Of a DNA stretch of 64,000 nucleotides, positions 8,269 to 16,819 are shown one piece after another. The stretch comes from Burkholderia ubonensis. GTDB lineage: Bacteria; Pseudomonadota; Gammaproteobacteria; Burkholderiales; Burkholderiaceae. The notes below the pieces were generated by a model. That model saw only the letters and a list, made by a program, of their open reading frames with translations. It was not told the DNA's origin and made no database searches. Each line of letters begins with the position of its first letter. The stretch's first letter is position 1. A program made the translations under genes and the position numbers. The stretch spans positions 1,178,001 through 1,242,000 of the forward strand of contig NZ_CP013422.1 in assembly GCF_001718695.1 (NCBI RefSeq), read 5' to 3'.

Positions 8269-9382
8269 CACCGCGTCGCACGCGGCTCGACACGGGCGGC
8301 ATGGTCCATGGCTACCCGCGATGGGCTCGCTCACAATACGCGCGAACGGTAACGGCCCGCGTCGGCTCCGTGCTGAGCGCAGCGCTTCGGTTGTGAAGAA
8401 TCCGCTTTCCGCGCGCGTGCGCCAGCTTCCTCGAAGCGCGCCGACCCGCTGCGTGCAGCGCCATGCGCCACCCGCAGCGGGCCTCCCCGGCACGACATCC
8501 CGCAAGCAAGCTTGCTGTTTGACGGAGCGAACCTGTAGCCCGTTCATGTCGCCGATACGACGCAACCTGCGTCCGACACGAACCGCCGCGATCCTGCGGC
8601 TCGATCCGATACCCCGATATTTCGATGTCGTTTTGCGCCGCTCCCGCGATTCGTCGTTGCCATCTGTCGCGGTGTCGAGCGGCACGGGCATCATCGCAAG
8701 GCACGTGCCAGGCGGCGCAGACCGTTGCGGCGCAAGCATCGCCGTTGAACGTAGGCTGTCGTTCGGCAGCGCAGCCGATGGAAATGTTGCAGGAACGCAT
8801 CCGTTTCCGGCCAGTCACGGGCGGCGGCGCGGTGCAGCGGCCGTGGCTCGTACTGCAACGCGCGAAGACAAGCTCGCGCGGCAGCATTCGTCGGGGAAAA
8901 GCGTTTCATCGATGTGACAACGGGCGATGGCTCGGGGCGAAGCGGAAACGAATCGCGCGGACGATGCGCACGCAACCAGTCTGCGGGAAACGAATCGGCA
9001 TGCACGGGTACGCATCCGGTGCCAGGCCCGCCCGTCGGAGCGACGCAGATCCGGCATTGCCGAAGTGAGGCTGCGGGTCGGGCTTGCGCGTCCGACGCCC
9101 GTTCGCGCCCGCGCACGTCGTGCGCTCTACGCCGGCCGGCCCGCAACCGCGCGGCGGCGGCCGGCGACATTCGGATCGTCCACCACCGCGCATGCCGCGA
9201 ACCGCACGGCGCGATCGACCAGCATCCACCCAGCGCTCATGTGCACCGCATGATCGCCGCGGCTTTCCGGCGCCGTCCGGAATCGGTACCATCGTGGTCT
9301 CGTCAACCGGCGCACGCGCCGACGCGCCCGCCGCGGCCGCGCCAACCTGCGCGTCGCCGGCCATCGCTCGCCCAATTCCTTC
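8269..9382. other. 1.1-kb stretch without a recognisable gene
   Basis: No frame on either strand in these 1,114 bases gives a protein that looks real; all are rich in Arg, Pro, Ala and Cys and lack hydrophobic-core patterns. There is no tRNA-like cloverleaf and no terminal inverted repeats that would mark an insertion sequence. The right end must contain the promoter of the MFS gene at 9383. A decayed gene or an unannotated small RNA cannot be excluded. Confidence 0.5.
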
Positions 9383-10771
9383 ATGTCCCGCGAACCCTCA
9401 CACCCCGCCCTGCTCTGGATCGTCGCATCCGCGTTCTTCATGCAGACGCTCGACACGACGATCGTCAACACCGCGCTGCCTTCGATTGCGCAAAGCCTGC
9501 ACGCGTCGCCGCTCGCGATGCAGCCGGTGGTGGTCGTCTATACGCTGACGATGGCGATGCTCACGCCCGCGTCCGGCTGGCTCGCCGACCGCTTCGGCAC
9601 GCGCCGCGTGTTCTCGGTCGCGATCCTGATGTTCTCGCTCGCATCGGTCGCCTGCGCCGCGTCGCACTCGCTCGGCCAGCTCGTGCTCGCACGCGCCGTG
9701 CAAGGCGTCGGCGGCTCGATGCTGCTGCCGATCGGCAGGCTGTCGGTCCTGCGCGGCGTGCCCGGCGAACAGTACGTGTCGGCGCTCGCGTTCGTGTCGA
9801 TCGGCGGGCAGCTCGGCCCGATCTTCGGGCCGACGCTGGGCGGCTGGCTCACGCAGGCGATCTCATGGCACTGGGTGTTCATCGTCAACGTACCGGTCGG
9901 CATGCTCGGTTTCGTCATGGTGCAGCGCTTTCTGCCGCACGATCGGGCGGCCCGACCGCCGCGCTTCGACTTCGCCGGCTGCGCACTGCTGTCGGCCGCG
10001 ATGATCCTGCTGTCGCTCGCGGTCGATCCGCCGATGGCCGCACACCGCGCCGCGTGGGCCGCCGGCCTTGCCGCGCTCGGCGCGGCGAGCGCGCTCGCCT
10101 ATCTGCCGCACGCGCGCCGCCGCGTGCAGCCGCTGTTCCGGCTCGGCCTGTTCCGCGAGCCGAACTTCGGCGCGGGGCTGCTCGGCAACCTGCTGTGCCG
10201 GATCGGCTCGAGCGCGGTGCCGTTCATGCTGCCGCTGCTGATGCAGGTGCAGCTCGGCTACACGCCGACGCGTTCGGGCCTGATGCTGCTGCCCGCCGCG
10301 ATCGCGGGCGTGCTCGCGAAGAACCGGATCGCGCCGCTCGTGAAGCGCTACGGCTACCCGGCGTTCCTCGTCGTCAACACGGTGATCATCGGCGTGACCA
10401 TCGCCGGGTTCGCGCTCGTGTCCGGCCAGTCGTCGCCGCTGCTGGAAGGCGCGCTGCTCGTCGTGTTCGGCGCGGCCAACTCGATGCAGTTCGCGGCGAT
10501 GAACAGCGTGACGCTCAAGGATCTGTCGCACGCGGACGCCGCCAGCGGCAACAGCCTGTTCACGATGATGCAGATGCTCGCGATGGGGCTCGGCGTGTCG
10601 ATCGGCGGCGCGCTCGTGAACCTGTTCGCGCGGCAATCGGGCGCGATGGCGAGCGGTTTCATGCTGTCGTTCGTCTGCATGGGCACGGTTACGCTGCTGT
10701 CGTCGGTCGTGTTCCGTCGCATCGACGCCGGCGCGTCGCCGACGCCCGCCGCATCGCGGCCGTCCGCGTGA
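9383..10771 (+). CDS. multidrug MFS transporter, DHA2 family (MdtD-like)
   Basis: A 462-residue, roughly 14-TM antiporter. FFMQTLDTTIVNTALPSIA at residues 18-36 is DHA2 motif D1. GWLADRFGTRRVF is MFS motif A, and GGQLGPIFGPTLGGWL in helix 5 is the antiporter motif C. The protein as a whole reads like MdtD of the baeSR/mdt locus, but there are no mdtABC genes here. The start MSREPSHPALLWIVASAFF leaves a short cytosolic N-terminus before helix 1. The gene stands alone in a region of long intergenic gaps; no regulator is adjacent. Confidence 0.88.
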   Translation: MSREPSHPALLWIVASAFFMQTLDTTIVNTALPSIAQSLHASPLAMQPVVVVYTLTMAMLTPASGWLADRFGTRRVFSVAILMFSLASVACAASHSLGQLVLARAVQGVGGSMLLPIGRLSVLRGVPGEQYVSALAFVSIGGQLGPIFGPTLGGWLTQAISWHWVFIVNVPVGMLGFVMVQRFLPHDRAARPPRFDFAGCALLSAAMILLSLAVDPPMAAHRAAWAAGLAALGAASALAYLPHARRRVQPLFRLGLFREPNFGAGLLGNLLCRIGSSAVPFMLPLLMQVQLGYTPTRSGLMLLPAAIAGVLAKNRIAPLVKRYGYPAFLVVNTVIIGVTIAGFALVSGQSSPLLEGALLVVFGAANSMQFAAMNSVTLKDLSHADAASGNSLFTMMQMLAMGLGVSIGGALVNLFARQSGAMASGFMLSFVCMGTVTLLSSVVFRRIDAGASPTPAASRPSA

Positions 10772-11259
10772 GCGACGGCGCGGCTGAGTCGTGCCGCAAA
10801 TGGTCAGCGGCGCAGCCGGCTTCGGCGTCGCAAGACGTCGGTTCGCACGACGATCTGGCCGCCTATCGCGCGTTCCGGCTCGCCCCCGAGCCAAAGCGAG
10901 CGCAGCCGTTCATCGCACGCCAGAACGTAATGAAATTGACGGCTTAATGAAAGGCGTCGCAGCACCGTCCATCTGCGGAAGTGACCGAATCGACCGACGC
11001 GACCGCACCGCCGTCCAACGCTGCAAGCAGGAAAACTGATCGCGACACCGCCGTTGAACCTCCGGCGACCGGCACGCGCGACGCTGCCATCCGAAGCATC
11101 CCGTCCACGTGTCGAAAGTCGTCTGTCACACCGCGGCAAAACTGCGCTTCGACAATGCGTGGCACCGGATTCCCGCTCGTTTCCGGCCGCTCCTCCGGGC
11201 GTGCATGCGCACGGCCGGACGGTTCCGCCTTGCGCGTGTCATCCAACGAAAATCCGATC
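10772..11259. other. intergenic stretch before the phosphatase gene
   Basis: There are 488 bases with no protein-like frame. A single CTGTCAC at 11123-11129 resembles one half of a Pho box, but the second half (CGGCAAA) is poor. I do not call an operator. Confidence 0.4.
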
Positions 11260-12963
11260 ATGTCGAACCAGGACACCTTCACCGCCGAGTCGAACGAATC
11301 GAACGCGTCGAACGAGCCGGCCGCTTCCGTGTCGCGCCGCGGCTTCCTGAAACTCGCCGGCGTGTCCGGCCTCGCGACCGCGGCGGGCGGCCTCGGCGCT
11401 GCACGCGCGGCCGCCGCGACGCCGGACGGCACGCCCGAGCAGATCCACCTGACGTGGGGCGACGACCCGGCATCGGAAGTCGTGATCTCGTGGGCGTCGC
11501 TCGCGCCGGCGGTCAATCCGCGCGCGCGGATCAGCGCCGACGGCGAGCATCCGCGCGTCGTGCACGGCGTGCAGCGCCTGTATACGGACGGCCTCAACGG
11601 CGAGACGGTGTTCACCTATCACGCGCGCGTGCACGGCCTCAAGCCGGGCACCCGCTACCAGTACGTGCTCACGGCCGACAACGACGGCAACGCCGCGCAG
11701 CCGTTCACCGCGAGCTTCACGACCGCGCCGCGCGGCCGCGCGCCGTTCCGCTTCACGAGCTACGGCGATCTCGCGACGCCGAACGGCGCATGGGTGCTGT
11801 CGTCGCCGCAAAGCCGCTACGCGGTGCAGGCGGTCGAGCAATTCCAGCCGCTGTTCCACCTGCTGAACGGCGACCTGTGCTACGCGAACCTGAACCCGGC
11901 GCACCAGCCCGAGGTGTGGCGCGACTTCGGCAACAACAACCAGACGTCGGCCGCGAATCGCCCGTGGATGCCGTGCCCCGGCAACCACGAAGTCGAGTTC
12001 AACAACGGCCCGCAAGGCTTCGATTCGTATCTCGCGCGCTACGAGCTGCCCGGGAACGGCACGCACTTTCCGGGCCGCTGGTACAGCTTCCGCGTGAGCT
12101 CGGTGCTGTTCATCTCGCTCGACGCGGACGACGTGGTCTACCAGGACGCGGGCGCGTTCGTCGCCGGCCCGAACCCGCTCGCGCCCGCGGCGAGCACCGG
12201 CCATCCGCCGATCGAGCCGGGCACGTCGTTCTACATCCGCGGCTACAGCCGCGGCGAGCAGACCCGCTGGCTCGAACGCACGCTGCACCACGCGTCGAAG
12301 GACGACGGCATCGACTGGATCGTCGTGCAGATGCACCAGGACGCGCTGAGCTCGTCGAAGACCGGCAACGGCTCGGACAAGGGCATCCGCGAAGCGTGGC
12401 TGCCGCTGTTCGACCGCTACGGCGTCGATCTCGTGCTATGCGGCCACGATCACGACTACGAGCGCAGCTACCCGGTGCGCGGCTGCAATCACCGCGCGGG
12501 CATCGACGCCGCGACGGGCGAAGTGGTCGACACGCTGCAGCCGCGTCCGGTCGTGGCGGCCGATCCGGCGCGCGCGACGTTCGACACGAGCCACGGGACG
12601 ATCCACCTGATCCTCGGCGGCGGCGGCACCAGCGCGCCGCTCGACGTGTACGGCGAAAACCCCGCGACGGGCTTCGCGCAGGCGAAGGTGTTCACCAGGC
12701 CGAACCGGCCGGTGCCGGGCGCGGCGCCGAACACGTTCGTGCGCAAGCCGGCCGACGCGCTCGAGGACGCGATCTGGTCCGCGCGCCGCGATACGGGCAC
12801 CGGCTACGGGATCGCGGTGTTCGACCACGATCCGGGCACGCCGGGCGGCGACACGACGATCACGATGCGCTACTACCATGCGCCGGGCGCGGACCAGCAG
12901 CCGACCGCGCAGTACGAGCTGTTCGAGACGATCGTGATGAGCAAGAAGCGCCGCGAGCATTGA
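11260..12963 (+). CDS. Tat-exported purple acid phosphatase-like metallophosphoesterase
   Basis: A 567-residue protein. The N-terminus has a twin-arginine signal (SRRGFLKLAGVSGLATAA) about 25 residues in, ending near ARAAAA, so it is exported folded. Next comes a fibronectin-III-like domain (about residues 60-160; IHLTWGDDPASEVVISW), as in purple acid phosphatases. The catalytic metallophosphoesterase domain follows, with FTSYGDLA, HLLNGDLCY, CPGNHEVEF, VVQMHQDAL and LCGHDHDYERSY. These give the metal ligands in order (Asp, Asp, Asn/His, His, His-x-His) for a two-metal centre. It likely hydrolyses phosphomonoesters in the periplasm. I place the start at ATG 11260; 93 in-frame upstream codons do not look like protein. 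Monocistronic, with a strong hairpin after the stop. Confidence 0.92.
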   Translation: MSNQDTFTAESNESNASNEPAASVSRRGFLKLAGVSGLATAAGGLGAARAAAATPDGTPEQIHLTWGDDPASEVVISWASLAPAVNPRARISADGEHPRVVHGVQRLYTDGLNGETVFTYHARVHGLKPGTRYQYVLTADNDGNAAQPFTASFTTAPRGRAPFRFTSYGDLATPNGAWVLSSPQSRYAVQAVEQFQPLFHLLNGDLCYANLNPAHQPEVWRDFGNNNQTSAANRPWMPCPGNHEVEFNNGPQGFDSYLARYELPGNGTHFPGRWYSFRVSSVLFISLDADDVVYQDAGAFVAGPNPLAPAASTGHPPIEPGTSFYIRGYSRGEQTRWLERTLHHASKDDGIDWIVVQMHQDALSSSKTGNGSDKGIREAWLPLFDRYGVDLVLCGHDHDYERSYPVRGCNHRAGIDAATGEVVDTLQPRPVVAADPARATFDTSHGTIHLILGGGGTSAPLDVYGENPATGFAQAKVFTRPNRPVPGAAPNTFVRKPADALEDAIWSARRDTGTGYGIAVFDHDPGTPGGDTTITMRYYHAPGADQQPTAQYELFETIVMSKKRREH

Positions 12964-12970
12964 TCCGGTG

Positions 12971-13000
12971 GCCGCACGCCGCGCAGCGCGGCGCTGCGGC
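12971..13000 (+). terminator. GC-rich hairpin after the phosphatase gene
   Basis: Outer arms GCCGCA (12971-12976) and TGCGGC (12995-13000) enclose GCCGCGC-A-GCGCGGC (12978-12992). It lies 8 bp after the stop. No T-run follows, so it may act as an mRNA 3' stabiliser as well as a terminator. Confidence 0.45.
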
Positions 13001-13102
13001 CTCGCGCCGACGCTGCGGACGGTCGCGCGGCATACGCGCGATGACTCATCGGCACGGCGTGACGATCCGCGCGATGCCGATCGTCACGCACCGTGCCGCG
13101 CG

Positions 13103-13735
13103 CTAGTTGCGCGATTCGACCGCGATACGCACGGCGAGGCCGGCCAGCACGGTGCCCATCAGCCAGCGTTGCGTGCGCGCCCACAGCGGCCGGCCGGCGA
13201 GGAAGCCGGCGATCGAGCCGGCCATGCAGGCAATCAGCGCGTTGATGCTGACGCTCACCGTGATCTGCACGCAGCCCAGCGCCAGCGATTGCGCGAGCAC
13301 ACTGCCGTATGCGGGCGAAATGAACTGCGGCAGCAGCGATAGGTACATCACCGCGATCTTGGGGTTCGCCAGGTTCGTGACGAAGCCCATTGCGAAGAGT
13401 CGCGCGCCGCTGTCGTGCGGCAGTTGCCGGACCTCGAACGCGGAGCGACCGCCGGGCCGCAGCGCCTGCCACGCGAGATACAGCAGGTATGCGGCGCCGC
13501 AGAAACGCAGCGCGTCATACGCGTACGGCACCGTCAGCAACAGCGCGGTGATGCCGAATGCCGCGCAGAACATGTAGAACACGAAGCCCAGCGCGACGCC
13601 GCCGAGCGACACGAGCCCGGCGCGGCGGCCCTGGCAGATCGAGCGCGAGATGAGGTACAGCATGTTCGGGCCGGGCGTGAGCGCCATGCCGAGCGATACG
13701 AGTCCAAACGCAATCAGGGTGGGCAGCGTCGGCAC
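13103..13735 (-). CDS. LysE/RhtB family amino-acid exporter
   Basis: A 210-residue inner-membrane protein with six hydrophobic segments. It begins (V/M)PTLPTLIAFGLVSLGMALTPG; ALTPGPNMLYLISRSICQGR is the family signature of the LysE/RhtB translocators, which export amino acids or homoserine lactone. The start is the GTG at 13733-13735: AAGGAG lies 6 bases upstream, and the family N-terminus begins exactly there. The frame runs on upstream without sense. A LysR gene lies 125 bp upstream in the same orientation and may control it. The substrate is unknown. Confidence 0.9.
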   Translation of the reverse strand: MPTLPTLIAFGLVSLGMALTPGPNMLYLISRSICQGRRAGLVSLGGVALGFVFYMFCAAFGITALLLTVPYAYDALRFCGAAYLLYLAWQALRPGGRSAFEVRQLPHDSGARLFAMGFVTNLANPKIAVMYLSLLPQFISPAYGSVLAQSLALGCVQITVSVSINALIACMAGSIAGFLAGRPLWARTQRWLMGTVLAGLAVRIAVESRN

Positions 13736-13860
13736 GGCGGGCTCCTTGCGCGATATCGGGTGACGGGTGAACGTCGAACAATGTAGTGCATGTCGGCCTG
13801 CGTCGGCATGAATAAACTGCAAGCCTCTGATGAGCAGTCTGCATCGCGCGGGCCGGCGCC

Positions 13861-14757
13861 CTACTTCGCCTTCTTCGCCCGCGTACGGACGGTCTTCCCG
13901 GTCCTGGCACGCTGCGCGTCGACCAGCCCCACGAATTCGTCGACGACCGCGTTGCCGGCCGCCTTCCACGCCAAGCGCACGGACCGGTGCAGCCGCGGCG
14001 ACAGCTCGAGCACGCGACCGCCGAAGCGCGAGTACGTGAGCGTGATGCGCGGAACGATCGAGACGCCCATCCCGGCTTCCGCCATCGACAGGATCGTGCG
14101 CATCTCGACCACGTTGAACGCCGCGCGCAGCGACGCGCCGTTGCGCGCGAAGTAATCCGCGATCACCGGCCCGCAGCCGGCCTTCGAGAAGATGAAGGGC
14201 AGCGCGGCGAGCCGCTTCGGCGACACGCTGTGGCGGCCTTCGAACAGGTCGGGCGCCGTCACCGCGACGAACTCCTCGTCGAGCAGCGGCAGCGTGTTCG
14301 GGAACGTCTTCGCGCCGGCGACCACGCCGATGTCGGCCGTCCCATCGTCGATCCAGCCTTCGACCTCCGCATCGGTGCCTTCGAGCAGCACCGCGGTCAC
14401 GCCCGCGTGCGCGGCTTTCAACGCCTCCAGCGCCGGCACGACGAAGGCAAGCGACACGCTCGGCAGCGACGCGACCACCAGCCGGCCTTCGAGCTTGCCG
14501 CGCGACAGCGCGAACTGCTGGCGCAGCGTATGCGCGTCGCGGACGACGTTCTGCACGTACGGCCACAGGCGTTCGCCGGAAGCGGTCAGCACGACCGGCT
14601 GGCGGTCGCGCAACAACAGCTTGACGCCGGTGAGGTCCTCGAGCTCGGTCAGCGCGTGGCTGATCGCGGACTGACTGCGGCTGAGCCGCTCGGCCGCGGC
14701 CGTCAGCGAACCGAGTTCGACGACGGCCGCCAGCGCCTGCAACTGCGCAAGCGTCAT
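13861..14757 (-). CDS. LysR family transcriptional regulator
   Basis: A 298-residue LysR protein. The winged helix-turn-helix is at residues 1-60 (MTLAQLQALAAVVELGSLTA, then RLSRSQSAISHALTELED). It is followed by the two-lobed effector domain, ending in a Lys-rich tail (RARTGKTVRTRAKKAK). I choose ATG 14757 because the family start is usually 2-4 residues before the first helix; another in-frame ATG at 14793 would add 12 residues. It is divergent from the TauE/SafE permease gene, the usual arrangement for a LysR protein and its target. It also lies upstream of lysE on the same strand, so either could be its target. Confidence 0.9.
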   Translation of the reverse strand: MTLAQLQALAAVVELGSLTAAAERLSRSQSAISHALTELEDLTGVKLLLRDRQPVVLTASGERLWPYVQNVVRDAHTLRQQFALSRGKLEGRLVVASLPSVSLAFVVPALEALKAAHAGVTAVLLEGTDAEVEGWIDDGTADIGVVAGAKTFPNTLPLLDEEFVAVTAPDLFEGRHSVSPKRLAALPFIFSKAGCGPVIADYFARNGASLRAAFNVVEMRTILSMAEAGMGVSIVPRITLTYSRFGGRVLELSPRLHRSVRLAWKAAGNAVVDEFVGLVDAQRARTGKTVRTRAKKAK

Positions 14758-14918
14758 CTGGTTTCCTTGTTTCGATGCGTGAACCGTCTGCATGATACGG
14801 TTGATTCGCATGAACCGGATCGAAGCGGCGCTGCAGCATGTGCGCGATGCCGGCGCGGCTCGGGTAACATGCGGCGTCGCATCGGGCCGCGCGCTGCAAC
14901 AGCACGGCCCGGCTCGAT

Positions 14919-14950
14919 CCGACAACCCGACAACACGACAACACGACAAC
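14919..14950. repeat. four tandem 8-bp repeats between LysR and TauE genes
   Basis: Four consecutive octamers of the form (C/A)CGACAAC occupy 14919-14950: CCGACAAC twice, then ACGACAAC twice. They end 32 bp before the TauE start, in the divergent control region. Unit number could vary by replication slippage and alter promoter spacing. Confidence 0.85.
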
Positions 14951-14982
14951 CGCGTGCACGCGCGCACGCGTCGGCAATCGAC

Positions 14983-15822
14983 ATGAATCTGACGGAAGGT
15001 GTGCTGGTATCCGCCCTGCACGGGCTCTCGCTGCCCGATCTGGCCGGCATCGCGGTTGCGCTGCTGCTGGGCGGCATGGTCAAGGGCATCACGGGCATCG
15101 GCGTGCCGCTGGTGGCGATGCCGATCCTCAGCCAGTTCCTGCCGATTCGCGATGCGGTGCTGCTGCTGTCGATGCCGATCATTCTGGGCAACATCCCGCA
15201 GGCGCTGGAAGGCGGCCAACTGCTGGCCACCGCGCGCAAGATCGCCGCGCCGATCGTCGGCACGGTACTCGGCAACATCGTCGGCGTCGTCATCCTGCTG
15301 GCGATGAACGCGCGTCACGCGCAGGCCGCATCGGGCCTGCTGCTGATCGTCGCCGCCGCGCTGATGCTGAGCGCGCCGAAGCTGACGCTGCCGCCCGCAT
15401 GGCAACGGCCGGTCGGCTTCGTGCTGGGTTTCGGCGCCGCGCTGATGGAGAGCATCGCGTCGGTGCCCGGCCCGCTGCTCGCCACGTACCTCATTTCGGC
15501 GGGCGCGACCGGCCGCGCGTTCACGAAGCAGATCGCGATCATCCTCGTCGTGTCGATCGTCACGCTGATCACGACGTTCAGCGGCGCCGCGCATGCGAGC
15601 GGCGCGGACCTCGCGATCTCGACCGCGGCCAGCGTTCCCGCGATCGCCGGCATGTGGCTCGTCCGGCCGCTGCGCGACAGGATGTCGCCGCGCGTGTTTC
15701 GCACGGTCGTCCTGCTGTTCGTGCTGGCCGCCGCCGCGCAGATGATCTGGAAATCGGCCGTGCTGCGGCCTGCCGCTGCGCCGACGGCTCATGCCGATCG
15801 CGCGCGCGTCGACGGAAAATGA
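14983..15822 (+). CDS. TauE/SafE family sulfite/anion permease
   Basis: A 279-residue membrane protein with about eight hydrophobic segments. The first half has LLLGGMVKGITGIGVPLVAM, the TauE/SafE family repeat; the second repeat contains LGFGAALMESIASVPGPLLA. Members move sulfite, sulfoacetate or other organic anions, often as exporters. The start ATG 14983 (MNLTEGVLVSALHG) fits the first helix at about residue 15. It is divergent from a LysR regulator with an unusual octamer repeat array between. The substrate cannot be inferred; no sulfur genes are near. Confidence 0.87.
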   Translation: MNLTEGVLVSALHGLSLPDLAGIAVALLLGGMVKGITGIGVPLVAMPILSQFLPIRDAVLLLSMPIILGNIPQALEGGQLLATARKIAAPIVGTVLGNIVGVVILLAMNARHAQAASGLLLIVAAALMLSAPKLTLPPAWQRPVGFVLGFGAALMESIASVPGPLLATYLISAGATGRAFTKQIAIILVVSIVTLITTFSGAAHASGADLAISTAASVPAIAGMWLVRPLRDRMSPRVFRTVVLLFVLAAAAQMIWKSAVLRPAAAPTAHADRARVDGK

Positions 15823-15930
15823 CGGCCGCCGCGCGCCGCGCGGTTCATTGGATCGCCGCACGCGCGAGATCCGGATTGCCGCGCTACCGCCATCCGGCCT
15901 CGATCCGCAAGACGCGTTAGACTGTCCGCC

Positions 15931-16191
15931 ATGGACACATGCCGTTATTGCCAGAGAATCCGCGACGAATGGGACTGCCACGGGGACGAATGCCGCCGGG
16001 CAATCGCGAAGGCGCTGCGCCGGCAGCGCGCGGGCCTGCCGATGGTGGCCGACCGCATCCGCAACGAGCTCCCTTCCGGCGCCCCCACCCAGCAGGTGAT
16101 CGCCGTGCTGTCGCGCCAGCGCCTGCGGGCGCGCCGCGGCAACGAGGAGCGCCGCGAGCGCAAGGAAATCGACGACGCCGACAGCGTCTGA
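15931..16191 (+). CDS. small hypothetical protein with N-terminal Cys cluster
   Basis: An 86-residue protein that I cannot name. The first 21 residues hold four cysteines, C4, C7, C16 and C21 (MDTCRYCQRIRDEWDCHGDE then C), spaced as a small zinc-binding finger might be. The middle (RNELPSGAPTQQVIAVLSRQ) is mixed helix. The tail RLRARRGNEERRERKEIDDA is highly charged and probably a coil. A charged tail plus a possible zinc finger suggests nucleic-acid or protein binding, but that is inference. It starts 108 bp after the permease stop and could be cotranscribed. Confidence 0.6.
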   Translation: MDTCRYCQRIRDEWDCHGDECRRAIAKALRRQRAGLPMVADRIRNELPSGAPTQQVIAVLSRQRLRARRGNEERRERKEIDDADSV

Positions 16192-16411
16192 AACGGGCCG
16201 CTGGCCTCCGCCGTCCACCGTCGACCCGCGTGGGATGCATGCGGGGACGAATCCCGTTTCGCCTTCGTTTGCGCCCGCGATTATTGCCCTCACCAAAAGA
16301 ATCTTTCGCCGAAACTCACGTTTACCCTGAATCCTCCGACGCCTACGATGTACTCAACCGCTTACGACATGGTGTCGAACGCGGAAAGCCAAACAAACAT
16401 CGGAGGTCATC

Positions 16412-16714
16412 ATGAAATCGCTCATCACCGCAGTCGTTGCCGCCACCGCCCTGTCCGCCTCGTTCGGCGCATTCGCGCAAAGCACCGTGACCCGTGCGCA
16501 AGTGCGCAACGAACTGGTCCAGCTCGAGCAAGCCGGCTACAAGCCGAGCGTGGCGAGCCCGCACTACCCGGACGACATCCTGGCCGCGCAAGCCCGCGTA
16601 CATGCGGTCGACGACAGCGGCTACGGCGCACAGCCGGCTGCGGTAGTCGAAGGCGGCGCACCGGCGGCAGTCAAGGTGCGCCCGGCACACGACTCGGTCT
16701 ACTTCGGCCACTAA
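16412..16714 (+). CDS. DUF4148 small exported protein
   Basis: A 100-residue protein with a signal peptide (MKSLITAVVAATALSASFGA, cleavage after AFAQ). The DUF4148 core follows: VTRAQVRNELVQLEQAGYKP then the conserved HYPDDILAAQARV. These short periplasmic proteins are abundant in Burkholderia and relatives, and their function is unknown. AACATCGGAGGTCATC places a strong ribosome-binding site 6-10 bases before ATG 16412. A strong terminator follows 40 bp after the stop, so the gene is monocistronic. The 220 bases upstream (16192-16411) are unusually AT-rich near 16270-16400 and probably hold its promoter. Confidence 0.9.
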   Translation: MKSLITAVVAATALSASFGAFAQSTVTRAQVRNELVQLEQAGYKPSVASPHYPDDILAAQARVHAVDDSGYGAQPAAVVEGGAPAAVKVRPAHDSVYFGH

Positions 16715-16753
16715 GCGTGCCGCCGCGCGCATCGCGCGGCCGACGCAGATCCG

Positions 16754-16787
16754 GCGAGCCCGTCGCGAGACGGGCTCGCGCCGTTTC
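16754..16787 (+). terminator. strong intrinsic terminator after the DUF4148 gene
   Basis: GCGAGCCCGTC (16754-16764) and GACGGGCTCGC (16769-16779) form an 11-bp perfect stem with a GCGA loop, followed by GCCGTTTC. It sits between convergent genes and could serve both strands. Confidence 0.75.
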
Positions 16788-16819
16788 ATCGTCGGGCTTC
16801 CACTGCCCGGGGACCGCGC

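Noticed and set aside
11105..11145. A possible PhoB box (CTGTCAC) before the phosphatase gene
   Set aside because: Only one half-site is good; the second, 11 bp on, does not match. Not enough for a call.
13861..16296. One long minus-strand frame covering LysR and extending over the TauE gene
   Set aside because: Only the first 298 residues from ATG 14757 are LysR; the upstream part is antisense to the TauE permease and not protein-like.
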